61,832 nt of DNA from contig QCIG01000008.1 in NCBI GenBank assembly GCA_003216815.1, positions 1 through 61,832 of the forward strand, in the 5' to 3' direction. The position numbers and the translations under genes are program-made. Under the pieces are notes generated by a model that saw nothing but the letters and a program-made list of their open reading frames with translations, was not told the origin of the DNA and ran no database searches. This DNA is from Prochlorococcus sp. AG-402-K14 (lineage in GTDB: Bacteria; Cyanobacteriota; Cyanobacteriia; PCC-6307; Cyanobiaceae). Positions 39,984 to 48,049 of the stretch are shown one piece after another; position 1 is the stretch's first letter, and each line of letters starts with the position of its first letter.

Positions 39984-41108
39984 TTATTTAATTTGATAAT
40001 TCAACCATCTGCAATCGATTGCGCCGTTATTTACTTGAAAACGTTTATTTGCTTTCATCCCTAAATATTTACTTAAATTTGGATTTCCGTTTAGAAGCCA
40101 AAGATCCCATCCCGAAGCTTGATTTTTACAATAATTTCCTAATTCTTTATAAAGATTAGGTAGTAAATTTTCATCTCCTATTCTTTTTCCATAAGGAGGA
40201 TTGCAAACTAAAAGTCCCAATCCAGTTGGTAATTGATATTCTTGAAAAGGAGAATTAATTATTTCTATATAATCTTCTAAGTCTGCATCTTTAATATTTT
40301 GAATAGCACAATTAGCGATTTTTTCGTCAACTTCACATCCAATTATCTTTGGTAATTTATTATCAAAATTTTTCAGCTTCTTTGCAATTTTCAATTCGCT
40401 ATCCCACAAAGAAATATCAAAATCTGGCCAATTTTTAAATAGAAATTGTCTATGTATACCAGAAGGAATTCCAAATAAAATGCTAACAGCTTCAATTAAA
40501 AATGTGCCAGAACCACACAATGGATCTACCAAGTTCTTTGTTCCATCCCATCCTGTCATTCGCATTAAACCTGCAGCCAAATTTTCTTTAATAGGAGCTA
40601 TTCCAACAGCAGGTCTATATCCTCGTTTATGCAAACTAGAATTACTTCCATCTACACTTAAAAAAGCTTGATTGCTTGCTAAATGCAAATGAAAGCAAAT
40701 ATCTGGATTGTTCAGATCAATTCTTGAACGCAAACCCCATCTTTCTCTTTGCAAATCAACAATTGCATTTTTCACTTGCAATGCAGTGAAATGAGTATGT
40801 GATAAACCTTCTCCAAATCCAGTTACATCTACACGAAAACTTTTTTGCGGTGTAAGCCAATTCTCCCAATCAATTTCGCTTTGAACACGGCTATATAGTT
40901 CATGAGGACCATGACAAGGAAATCTACAAATCTCTCTTAAAAATCTAAAAGACAATCGAGACCTTAAATGCACTCTATATAAACAAGCCATATCAGCTTC
41001 AAATAATATATGTCTCCTTGAAGCTTTAACTGCATGAGCTCCAAGTTCTATCAACTCTTGAGCACCTTCTTTTTCAAGACCTTGTGAAATAGATGCTACA
41101 ACTTTCAT
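39984..41108 (-). CDS. RlmL/YpsC-type 23S rRNA methyltransferase (THUMP plus N6/N2-methylase)
   Basis: 374 residues. N-terminal THUMP-like part (about 1-150), then a Rossmann methyltransferase: SAM motif VDPLCGSGTFLIEA (about 193), acidic IGCEVDEKIANCAI (about 253) and catalytic NPPYGKR (about 308), the (D/N)PP(Y) motif of amino-methylases. Probably modifies a guanine in 23S rRNA. Ends convergent with the holin-X-type gene; its start faces the tmRNA acceptor piece. Confidence 0.9.
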   Translation of the reverse strand: MKVVASISQGLEKEGAQELIELGAHAVKASRRHILFEADMACLYRVHLRSRLSFRFLREICRFPCHGPHELYSRVQSEIDWENWLTPQKSFRVDVTGFGEGLSHTHFTALQVKNAIVDLQRERWGLRSRIDLNNPDICFHLHLASNQAFLSVDGSNSSLHKRGYRPAVGIAPIKENLAAGLMRMTGWDGTKNLVDPLCGSGTFLIEAVSILFGIPSGIHRQFLFKNWPDFDISLWDSELKIAKKLKNFDNKLPKIIGCEVDEKIANCAIQNIKDADLEDYIEIINSPFQEYQLPTGLGLLVCNPPYGKRIGDENLLPNLYKELGNYCKNQASGWDLWLLNGNPNLSKYLGMKANKRFQVNNGAIDCRWLNYQIK

Positions 41109-41186
41109 TTTCTCATTTATTCAAACGATCAAAAGCTTCTTTAAACCCTAATCGATTAATTCCAAAAGATCTGTCAGAATAGATTT

Positions 41187-41204
41187 GTCTATTTTTAAAT
41201 AGAC
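41187..41204. repeat. Perfect hairpin just before the tmRNA acceptor piece
   Basis: GTCTATTT (41187-41194), TT, AAATAGAC (41197-41204). It abuts the tmRNA acceptor piece and could be a processing signal for its 5' end or a promoter-proximal structure. Confidence 0.5.
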
Positions 41205-41256
41205 TAGGTGATTCACACCAGTATCTCGGACAGCGGTTCGATTCCGCTCAGCTCCA
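41205..41256 (+). ncRNA. ssrA: tmRNA acceptor piece (3' part) of the permuted two-piece ssrA
   Basis: Holds the T-arm AGCGG-TTCGATT-CCGCT and the 3' acceptor strand CAGCTCC plus discriminator A, which pairs with GGGGCTG at 41264 over seven positions including the G3-U70 wobble that alanyl-tRNA synthetase needs. CCA is not encoded. It lies before the mRNA-like piece, i.e. the gene is circularly permuted, with only 7 bases (TAAATCT) between the pieces. The 5' end is approximate. Confidence 0.85.
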
Positions 41257-41263
41257 TAAATCT

Positions 41264-41440
41264 GGGGCTGCAATGGCTTCGACGGGGTATCAGGAGAGTG
41301 ACTGAAGCCTGCTCGGTAAGAGCAAAACCATAACTGCTAACAACATCGTTAGTTTCTCCCGTCAAACAGCCCCTGTTGCTGCTTGATCTTTTAACGGAGA
41401 TGGGGTCAGATCAGCCTTATCACCCAATTGATCCATGGAC
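41264..41440 (+). ncRNA. ssrA: tmRNA coding piece (5' part) of the permuted two-piece ssrA
   Basis: Begins GGGGCTGCAATGGCTTCGAC, the conserved tmRNA 5' end. The resume ORF at 41336-41386 encodes ANNIVSFSRQTAPVAA then TGA, a marine-cyanobacterial style degradation tag. Pseudoknot helices follow before the terminator. Rescues stalled ribosomes by trans-translation with SmpB (not in window). The 3' end is approximate. Confidence 0.93.
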
Positions 41441-41459
41441 GCTGAAAGGCGTCCTTTTT
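41437..41459 (+). terminator. tmRNA terminator
   Basis: GGACGC (41437-41442), loop TGAAAG, GCGTCC (41449-41454), then TTTTT. Its first bases belong to AATTGATCCATGGA (41426-41439), which recurs at 42311-42324. Confidence 0.85.
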
Positions 41460-41475
41460 CATTGCAGTGCAATGA
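41459..41475. repeat. 17-bp perfect palindrome beside the tmRNA terminator
   Basis: TCATTGCAGTGCAATGA, two 8-base arms around a central G, directly after the T-run of the tmRNA terminator. Palindromes at this spot can be regulator- or recombinase-core sites. Confidence 0.6.
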
Positions 41476-41510
41476 GTCTCAAGGAAACAAAAATTAGAAA
41501 AATATAGTTT

Positions 41511-41567
41511 ATGGCAAATTTTATGCCAAATATATGCAATATTTTTATGCCAAATCTGATGCCAAAT
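41511..41567 (+). repeat. ATGCCAAAT iterons with 12-bp period
   Basis: ATGGCAAAT at 41511, then ATGCCAAAT at 41523, 41547 and 41559 (spacings 12, 24, 12). A degenerate ATGCAATAT at 41534 falls in the gap. All are on the same strand, with no ORF of note. The regular spacing resembles arm-type binding sites of tyrosine recombinases beside an attachment site. No integrase gene is in the window. Confidence 0.6.
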
Positions 41568-41613
41568 CCCAACAATCCTCTTCAAAAACATTTCTCAATG
41601 GTCTCAAAAACAT

Positions 41614-41642
41614 AAAAAAAAGACTGACCTAAGTCAGCCCTT
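41614..41642 (-). terminator. Terminator for the 41719 gene, inside repeat copy 1
   Basis: CTGAC-CTAA-GTCAG (41624-41637), extended by flanking wobble pairs, and a T-run on the minus strand (A-run 41614-41621). A second small hairpin CCGAT-CGCA-ATCGG lies at 41649-41662. The same pair of hairpins ends the cupin gene at 42507-42549. Confidence 0.75.
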
Positions 41643-41664
41643 CTGGTTCCGATCGCAATCGGCT
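41622..41664. repeat. 43-bp direct repeat, copy 1
   Basis: Identical over 43 bases to 42507-42549; similarity extends upstream through CTCAAAAACA. Part of a larger diverged duplication together with AATTGATCCATGGA at 41426, which has the same 885-bp offset. Confidence 0.9.
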
Positions 41665-41718
41665 CTCAACCTTTTCATTCAAGAAGCTTACAAAAATCAT
41701 TTATTTTGAAAATGACTT

Positions 41719-42225
41719 TCATGAAGAAGTCGTTTCTCTGAATTGGCCCATTTGTAAATTAGTTAATTGGATCAATTCCTTTTTAAGCCTCTTAGCGCTT
41801 CTCCTATTGATAAACCTAAAACTTTGCACATAATTGGATCCATCATCTTTGTGCCCCATCACCGTAAAAAATACATTTTTACCTTTTCCTAATTTTGATC
41901 CAGTCTTTCCTCCTCCAAACACACCAACAGCTAAAGCGACTGGACAAAATACTCCCGTCATACAAGCTGCAGTAGCAACGGCTAATCCAGCGGTCCCTCC
42001 AGCGGCTCCTCCAGCTGTTCCTAAAGCAAGATTATATTCATCCCCTCCCATATACCATTGATTAATTTTATCTTTCGAGATAAAACCTTTAGGACCAGAT
42101 AAACCAAATTCATTGATAGTTATTTCGCAATCATTTTCACTGCAAAGTGCATCATAAGTATCTGCAATTGCGGCAATAGGAGAAAAAAGACTCGCAGTTA
42201 AAACAAAAAAGAGAAACTTACGCAT
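41719..42225 (-). CDS. Exported hypothetical protein with glycine-rich hydrophobic core
   Basis: 168 residues. N-terminal signal peptide (KFLFFVLTASLFSPIAAIA-D, about 1-22), then a polar domain with two Cys (CSENDCEITI). A Gly/Ala-rich hydrophobic stretch (LGTAGGAAGGTAGLAVATAA, about 67-86, continuing to 105) resembles glycine-zipper membrane segments, and a basic C-terminus follows. Unknown function. It lies alone between the two copies of the 43-bp repeat, as if it were the cargo of the duplicated segment. Confidence 0.65.
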   Translation of the reverse strand: MRKFLFFVLTASLFSPIAAIADTYDALCSENDCEITINEFGLSGPKGFISKDKINQWYMGGDEYNLALGTAGGAAGGTAGLAVATAACMTGVFCPVALAVGVFGGGKTGSKLGKGKNVFFTVMGHKDDGSNYVQSFRFINRRSAKRLKKELIQLTNLQMGQFRETTSS

Positions 42226-42310
42226 ATTTAACTTTTTCTAAATTACTTGTAATTGCTCAATTAAATCAGAGATGCATAAGAATTCAAGCGACTAGCAATA
42301 CATATTCTTT

Positions 42311-42549
42311 AATTGATCCATGGAGTCTGGAGGACCCTAATCAATTGGCATGACTGTAGTCTTAGAGTCTCATGAAATCTTCAAAATAGACTTATGGGAA
42401 AATCTGCGATGGAAAATCAACTAGAGAAACTGCGGATAAAATTGCGAAAAAAAACGTGGAAATACGCAAAATCTCCGAAAAAACAACCCTCAAAAACACG
42501 CAAAAGGACTGACCTAAGTCAGCCCTTCTGGTTCCGATCGCAATCGGCT
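42311..42549. repeat. Diverged second copy of the tmRNA-proximal block
   Basis: Starts AATTGATCCATGGA (as at 41426) and ends with the 43-bp repeat (42507-42549, as at 41622). Both ends are exactly 885 bp from their counterparts, although the interior has drifted; GAGTCTCA is shared with a 6-base shift. The copied tmRNA terminator is broken here. Confidence 0.75.
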
Positions 42550-42564
42550 GTCATCAAAACGCAA

Positions 42565-43008
42565 TCATCCTTCGACATTAGTAAGAGTAGGAACTCCTTC
42601 AGCAGCAGCTACAGTTACCCACATAACTGCTGGGACTTTTCCATTATTAGCCATAGTATGAGGCGGCGTATCTACAGCTAAGACAAAAGTGTCGCCCTCG
42701 CGAAAAGTTGTGCTTTTACCTTTCTTAGTCCGCAAGGTTAATTGTCCCGTTTCAATATAACTAGTTAATGGTGCCTCATGGAAATGCATTGGTACCAATC
42801 CCCCTGGTTGAACATCAACTTTATATAGACGCATTTCTCCTTTACCTTCAGGGTAAGTGAATGACTCGCCATATATTGGCTTTGAACTTGTAAAAAGCTC
42901 TTGGACATCTACAAGAGGTTTATCTTCTACAGCCATAGCAACCGGCCCACAGCTTGTTAATAAGAAAGCTATGACAGCTATAAAGCTGAAAATCTTGCGA
43001 AGCATCAA
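42565..43008 (-). CDS. Cupin-domain lipoprotein
   Basis: 147 residues. Signal with lipobox FLLTSC (Cys20). The cupin barrel contains PGGLVPMHFHEAPLTSYIETG (about 70-90, metal-site HxH and the Glu) and EGDTFVLAVDTPPHTMANNG (about 104-123, second motif with GD and H). Likely a periplasmic, membrane-anchored small-molecule-binding cupin; ligand unknown. A terminator-like repeat lies just downstream. Confidence 0.82.
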   Translation of the reverse strand: MMLRKIFSFIAVIAFLLTSCGPVAMAVEDKPLVDVQELFTSSKPIYGESFTYPEGKGEMRLYKVDVQPGGLVPMHFHEAPLTSYIETGQLTLRTKKGKSTTFREGDTFVLAVDTPPHTMANNGKVPAVMWVTVAAAEGVPTLTNVEG

Positions 43009-43296
43009 TTTAAAAACATTTCATTGATCATATTATCCCTGAAAAAAAATTTAGTAGTCAATATTGATACCCTAGTGCTCAAACGAAGAGAAAAGATAAC
43101 TTCATTTTTAATTGAAACTTGTTAACAGGTAATATCCAATTATTCTATGATTGCAAAAAATAAATTCATAATACTAGTGAAATGAATGACGTACAAGGCG
43201 AATAAAGCTAAACTAAAATAAGATCCCTTAATTTAAATTGAAAAAATCCTTGAATGTTTTTTCCCCTGAGAAAAGTAATAAAGGTTTTCATATTAA

Positions 43297-44016
43297 ATGA
43301 GAAGATCAAAGATAACAATTTCATTATTATTATTCTCTTTAAGTCTCAACTTTACGGCTATTACTTACGCTATTTATAGAGGTATAAATAGAGGAGATTT
43401 CGGAAGATACTATAAAGAAGGTTATTTCTTAACGAATGTAAGCACATTCCACTTATTAATGATTTCTTTTCTTTGCTTATATATTTATTCTTTAAGAAGA
43501 AAATATTTCAAAACACATGATATTAAGAATAAAGGCAACCCAATTATATGGCTAATACTTTTTCTGGGATTTTTCTTTCTTGGATTAGATGAACAATTTA
43601 TGATTCACGAACATATTGATATCTTTATTCATAATCTGATGGAATCAATATTTAATTATCAAGGTAATACAATAACTCAAAGATTAGATGATATTATCGT
43701 ACTCTCTTACTGTATTCTTGGAATATTTATAATTTCGAAATATCAAGAAGAAATAATACTATTTAAAAAAGCAAAGCCATATGTATTACTAGCATTTATT
43801 CTTACATTGGCCATGATTTCTATAGACATAGCGACAAGCCAAAATGACTTATTTAGTATTATTTTCCCAAAAGAAAAAATTCAATACATGATTAAATTAT
43901 TTGGAGTGATAGAAGATTCTATTAAATTGTTCGCATTAACTTTTTTCAGTGCTTCGATAGGAAAATGCATATCAATAACAAACAAACAAAAAGTTAGTCA
44001 ATCTCAATACCTGTAA
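43297..44016 (+). CDS. Multi-pass membrane protein with an acidic/His motif
   Basis: 239 residues, about six membrane helices. Helix 3 ends with the motif FLGLDEQFMIHEHIDIFIHN (about 97-116), resembling the LxLDE...iHE pattern seen in several uncharacterised bacterial membrane proteins; the carboxylates and histidines could bind metal. No transporter signature found. Neighbours are a cupin lipoprotein and a DUF5672 gene. Function unknown. Confidence 0.7.
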   Translation: MRRSKITISLLLFSLSLNFTAITYAIYRGINRGDFGRYYKEGYFLTNVSTFHLLMISFLCLYIYSLRRKYFKTHDIKNKGNPIIWLILFLGFFFLGLDEQFMIHEHIDIFIHNLMESIFNYQGNTITQRLDDIIVLSYCILGIFIISKYQEEIILFKKAKPYVLLAFILTLAMISIDIATSQNDLFSIIFPKEKIQYMIKLFGVIEDSIKLFALTFFSASIGKCISITNKQKVSQSQYL

Positions 44017-44199
44017 ATATAAGAAAGCAGAAAATATAACCTGATTTATTGATTAAAAAGAAACATACTTATTTCCAATGCAAAGAGTCTTAAATAAATA
44101 GTGTTTCAGAGCAATTAGAGTTACAACAAAAGCTAGAAAATTAAAATTAGCATAAAATAATATATAAAAATACCTCATAAATTTCTAATCATATTATAT

Positions 44200-45141
44200 C
44201 TACTTTATTGAAGAGATCAAAGTGGAGTTACTAGGTAAATTAATCAATGCAAAAATATGTTTAATATGTCTTTCATAAATTTCCGCTTGTTCTTCTTGAC
44301 TTAAATAAAAGTAACTAGCGTGAGAACCAATACTTTTAAAATAACTACATTCACATGAAAAACGTCGAGCGATATCAAATGGAACAATTTTCTTTGAATA
44401 TTTTTTTATTAATCTACTAAAAAATATATCTTCGTTTTCACTTTTAGGGGAATATTCATTTTGACATATTTCGATCATTACGTCACGATTTCTTATAGAT
44501 AATCCACCATTACCAATCAATACATTATCAGGAATTGGTACTTTTCGATTGAAAACTTGAGTCACCCATTTATGAACTTTCCCGTTTTCAGTCATATCTC
44601 TATATTCAGGAAAAGAAGTTGATAAGTATTTGTTTAACGAAAAAGGAGCTCCTACATAATCATAATTAAACATCGAGTAATCAAATGGTTCTATTAATAA
44701 TGCATCTGTTTGAAAAATAAGAATATTTTTTGAAGGAAGCTTCTCCCAAAAGGATTGATTTTTTAATATATGATTATAGTTTGTTGTATTTATTTTATGC
44801 AAAGTGTTACTAGCATCATTTAATTTAATTACCTTGACCCAATTAATTAAGTCTTTAAATAATGCTTCCATTGCATTATAACTATCCTGAGTTGTAAATA
44901 AAATTATTTTCATCTTTAATCTAGTCATAATTAATGTATTACATATACTAAATCTCAGAATCTGTACTGGTCGATCGTCAATGATTATTGCTGTGTGTTG
45001 AGACGGTTCAATTGGTCTTAGCGGAGCAATTTTATTAATCCAACCATCTAAATATGATTCTAAAATATATTCTGCATGAGATCTAAAGATATATTCCCGA
45101 TATTGTTTTAGCTTCTCCAACAAAAAAGCGTCTGAATCCAT
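44200..45141 (-). CDS. DUF5672 putative glycosyltransferase-like protein
   Basis: 313 residues from ATG 45141, preceded by GAAGGG (a TTG two codons upstream is possible). The segment ILIFQTDALLIEPFDYSMFN followed by YDYVGAPF (about 148-177) is the DUF5672 core, in which a DxD-like QTDALL stretch sits in a GT-A-like fold; GNGGLSIRNRDVMIEICQNE (about 213) and ENEDIFFSRLI follow. Probably decorates a surface glycan. Same accessory block as the GT4 enzyme at 46937. Confidence 0.75.
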   Translation of the reverse strand: MDSDAFLLEKLKQYREYIFRSHAEYILESYLDGWINKIAPLRPIEPSQHTAIIIDDRPVQILRFSICNTLIMTRLKMKIILFTTQDSYNAMEALFKDLINWVKVIKLNDASNTLHKINTTNYNHILKNQSFWEKLPSKNILIFQTDALLIEPFDYSMFNYDYVGAPFSLNKYLSTSFPEYRDMTENGKVHKWVTQVFNRKVPIPDNVLIGNGGLSIRNRDVMIEICQNEYSPKSENEDIFFSRLIKKYSKKIVPFDIARRFSCECSYFKSIGSHASYFYLSQEEQAEIYERHIKHIFALINLPSNSTLISSIK

Positions 45142-45529
45142 TTTCAAACCCTTCAGAAGATTAATGTTTTCTACATTAACCTTAATTGTATTTTATTTGA
45201 CACCTCTCAGTCTGCAAAGTCATAATTAAAAGAAACATTCTTTACAGAAAAAAGACAGGTCATTGAAAAATTCATCAAATTTTCTTGGCCCCTATGAAAA
45301 AAGTGATGCTACAGCCTATGAAAACTTAGCGAATTTGATAGTTTACTAAAACAAATGAAACCCACTGTTCGAATATAGCTGAATGGATTTCTGAATAATT
45401 CCCATTGAGAATAAACAAGATTTAACTAAAATTATCTAATTAAAAAATGGAGCAATCCCAAAAGGAAAATAATGAAAAGTATACTTTCCTCTTTGATTTG
45501 CTATGAAATAGATATCTGAACTTATATCA
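45142..45529. other. Intergenic region with one marginal short ORF
   Basis: 388 bases. A TTG-started 28-codon frame (45263-45349), with peptide KNSSNFLGPYEKSDATAYEN then LANLIVY, looks protein-like but has only a weak AGG upstream; it may be a gene fragment. Nothing else seen. Confidence 0.25.
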
Positions 45530-45712
45530 ATGGTTGCTTTTGCAAGGGCCAAAGCAAAGTCAATTTTTTTAAAACTTCGATTAAAAGAAATCTATAAACC
45601 ACTTTTTAAAACACATGACAGAGGCAAAATTGAAGAGCTCTCTAATAAAAAGAAAAAAGATTCAACCCACTTTATAGAGGCCATAAAAGACGGCGGAGTC
45701 TGGCTCTCATAA
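45530..45712 (+). CDS. Small basic hypothetical protein
   Basis: 60 residues, strongly basic and helical (FARAKAKSIFLKLRLKEIYK, KKKKDSTHF), no membrane segment, ends in KDGGVWLS. No recognised family. ATG start; no strong ribosome site. Could be a nucleic-acid-associated microprotein, but this is only a charge-based guess. Confidence 0.45.
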   Translation: MVAFARAKAKSIFLKLRLKEIYKPLFKTHDRGKIEELSNKKKKDSTHFIEAIKDGGVWLS

Positions 45713-45833
45713 AGCAAAAAACAAATTTTATTATTAAAAGTTATTCAATACCAGGCAAGTATAATAATTTTTAATAAGGAATTTAGTTGATAATAAATAA
45801 TCTGATAATATATTTTTTTAAAATAGTACTTCC

Positions 45834-46010
45834 ATGCAGTTATCTATTATTGCTTTAGCTTCATCGGAATGGGGCATTGCTAGATTTACAACAGATTCAT
45901 TTGCACTCATTGCATTAACAATTCTAATAACTTTACCTATGCTATTACTTAAAGATAAAATCAAAGTAAAAAATATATGGAGCAATGAAAATGCTATCTC
46001 TAGTCGATAG
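45834..46010 (+). CDS. Small one-helix membrane protein, 58 residues
   Basis: ATG 45834 to TAG 46008-46010. MQLSIIALASSEWGIARFTT, then the helix SFALIALTILITLPMLLL and a charged tail KDKIKVKNIWSNENAISS. Codon use looks protein-like. 121 bases after the 45530 gene, same strand. Function unknown. Confidence 0.5.
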   Translation: MQLSIIALASSEWGIARFTTDSFALIALTILITLPMLLLKDKIKVKNIWSNENAISSR

Positions 46011-46082
46011 AAATTTTATTAATATAATTAGAGATTATGTATTTAAAATTTTAAAAATAAATATTATCTTGTTAAAAGATAA

Positions 46083-46400
46083 TCAAGAAATTTTTGCAAA
46101 TAAGTCCTTGTGATAGTCAACAACATTTTGACAACTGATCACAGGGGTAATTTCCATGTCTATTCCAAACTGTACTCTCCATGGAGCAAAGTGTTGGAAA
46201 AGTTCCTTGTCTCCATTTGCATTGCAAAGAATCACAACGCGTCCTTCGCCTGGAGCATGAACACGAAAAAGCATTTCAAATCCATCAAATTTATCTTGCT
46301 TAGACATTTCTCCGTTTTCCCAAAATTCGACAAATTGCTTATAGGCAGCAACTTGATTCTCACTACTAGTGAACTGGCAATCAACCAAATAGAGTTGCAT
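46083..46400 (-). CDS. DUF3303-like small protein
   Basis: 105 residues from ATG 46400 (a longer frame to 46460 is less likely, as the homologous start is MQLYLVDCQF). A compact alpha/beta fold is suggested by YLVDCQFTSSENQVAAYKQF, EGRVVILCNANGDKELFQHF and PWRVQFGIDMEITPVISCQN, the pattern of DUF3303 (ferredoxin-like, cyanobacterial). Cytosolic. Function unknown. Confidence 0.7.
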   Translation of the reverse strand: MQLYLVDCQFTSSENQVAAYKQFVEFWENGEMSKQDKFDGFEMLFRVHAPGEGRVVILCNANGDKELFQHFAPWRVQFGIDMEITPVISCQNVVDYHKDLFAKIS

Positions 46401-46568
46401 TGGTGACTCGATAAAAACTAATTTTAACCAATAACACAAAAGAATTGATTGATATATCAATCAATAAACAAATGATGTTATAAAAAGAAAACATAACAAC
46501 AAAAGACAAATTAAAAATTAATATCCTGAAAAAACCAAAAATATCTTTTCAATTTCATATTCAATAAA

Positions 46569-46742
46569 TTATTTAGTAGAGCTAAAAAATCCATTTGAGA
46601 ATAAAAATAAACCCATAAGAACTAAAGGGCCTAAACCAAAAACGAAAAGAACAAGTTTTGCAGTTCTGGGACTTGTTTCTTTCTCTACAGTTGCATCAAG
46701 CTTCTTAGAAATTACTTTTTTCTTAGATTTTTTACTAGGCAT
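46569..46742 (-). CDS. Small membrane protein, lysine-rich N-terminus
   Basis: 57 residues, ATG 46742-46740 to TAA 46571-46569. Opens MPSKKSKKKVISKKLDATVE and ends with one helix (LVLFVFGLGPLVLMGLFLF) and SNGFFSSTK. The basic N-terminus would stay in the cytoplasm. No family recognised; this type recurs across the accessory region. Confidence 0.6.
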   Translation of the reverse strand: MPSKKSKKKVISKKLDATVEKETSPRTAKLVLFVFGLGPLVLMGLFLFSNGFFSSTK

Positions 46743-46936
46743 AGATCAGCATAAACATAAAAAACTATATTAGCAATTATAATTTAGAATATTACCAATA
46801 TTAAAAGAAATAATTTCACTCACTTATTGTATAAATTTTCAGAATCAAAATGATAGTGACGCATAGTTTACGCTGCAAAAATTGATAATTAGTTTTGCAT
46901 GAATTGAAATTTCTATATTCTTAAAAGTATATAAGT

Positions 46937-48001
46937 TTAATCGATTTCATCAATAATTTTCTCTATTGATTTAGCAGTATCATACCAATTAAAAGCAGAA
47001 GCTCTGGCAGGTCCTTCTTGCAAAGCCTTTTCAAAACATTCTTTATCATTTATAACTTCATTCATCGCAGAGGCTATTGATTGAATATTAAAGGGATTCA
47101 CAAAATAACCATATTGACCAATCACCTCAGGAAGTGCTCCGCGTGCAGAAGCTATCACAGGAGTACCACAGGCCATCGCTTCAAGAGCTGGAAGCCCAAA
47201 TCCTTCCCAAAGACTTGCAATAATTAGTGCTTGGCATTCATTTAATAATAATAATTTTTCATAATCATCAATCCAACCTTTCCAAACACACAAATGTCTC
47301 AAATTTAATTGATCTATAATTTTAAAAAGATTTGGTGTATGTCTCTTATCAAAAGATCCTACAAAAACAAGCTTGTAATCATTAATTTTAGCAAGAGCAA
47401 AGGCTTGAATAATCCTTGTCAAATTCTTATACGGATTATGTCTACCAATGATAAGAAAGAATTTTTCTCTATTTTTTTTTATTGGATAATACTTTTTATT
47501 ATTAAAACCTAATTTGATTGGATATAACTTATGACGTGGGACTTTATAAAAAGTATTCAAATCATTTGCAGTAGAGATCGAGTTACATAGAATTATCTTA
47601 GATTGTTTTAAGATTAATGGAATATATATTAAATGATATAAAGTTAAAAATGATGATGAAGGATATCTTAGTGGTATCAAATCATGAGCCAAAACAATTG
47701 ATTTTATATCTGTAAATAATGGTGCTTCCAATAAAGGTGAAAAAAAATAATCAGCCTTTAAATTCTTCATGATTTTCGGAACAACTTTTTGAAGCCAATA
47801 CAAACGTCTAAAATGACTTTTAAAACCTTGACCTGGAGAAAGATTATTAGGAATATAAATATCACCCCTCATTCCTATATCTTTTGGAATGAGGGTAGTT
47901 ATCTTTTCAACAGATAAAGAATTAGCCAAATCCTTAGAAACAACTCCTATACCTGTATTTTTTTCGGTGATGAAGCTACCATTAAAAACTAAAGATGACA
48001 T
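46937..48001 (-). CDS. Glycosyltransferase family 4
   Basis: 354 residues, GT-B fold. N-terminal NGSFITEKNTGIGVVSKDLA; C-terminal donor domain with LIIGRHNPYKNLTRIIQAFA (about 182-201), LWEGFGLPALEAMACGTPVI (about 264-283, the EX7E motif) and ARGALPEVIGQYGYFVNP. Transfers a sugar from a nucleotide donor to a glycan. Divergent from the coiled-coil membrane gene and ABC exporter, with which it may form a surface-glycan locus. Confidence 0.9.
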   Translation of the reverse strand: MSSLVFNGSFITEKNTGIGVVSKDLANSLSVEKITTLIPKDIGMRGDIYIPNNLSPGQGFKSHFRRLYWLQKVVPKIMKNLKADYFFSPLLEAPLFTDIKSIVLAHDLIPLRYPSSSFLTLYHLIYIPLILKQSKIILCNSISTANDLNTFYKVPRHKLYPIKLGFNNKKYYPIKKNREKFFLIIGRHNPYKNLTRIIQAFALAKINDYKLVFVGSFDKRHTPNLFKIIDQLNLRHLCVWKGWIDDYEKLLLLNECQALIIASLWEGFGLPALEAMACGTPVIASARGALPEVIGQYGYFVNPFNIQSIASAMNEVINDKECFEKALQEGPARASAFNWYDTAKSIEKIIDEID

Positions 48002-48049
48002 GGTTATAATATTCGCATAGTAAATCTATTTTAGATAATAGTAAGTCAA

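Noticed and set aside
41406-41591. Minus-strand 61-codon frame over the tmRNA tail with repeated IWH
   Set aside because: It is simply the translation of the iterons and tmRNA terminator; no ribosome site.
41614-42549. 43-bp repeats as transposon ends
   Set aside because: Direct, not inverted, and they contain the terminators of the flanking minus-strand genes; no transposase between them.
42394-42681. Plus-strand 95-codon frame starting MGKSAMENQLEKL, at first sight like an integrase N-terminus
   Set aside because: Its second half is the reverse of the cupin gene and of the 43-bp repeat; only the first ~40 residues are free, too little to support a recombinase remnant.
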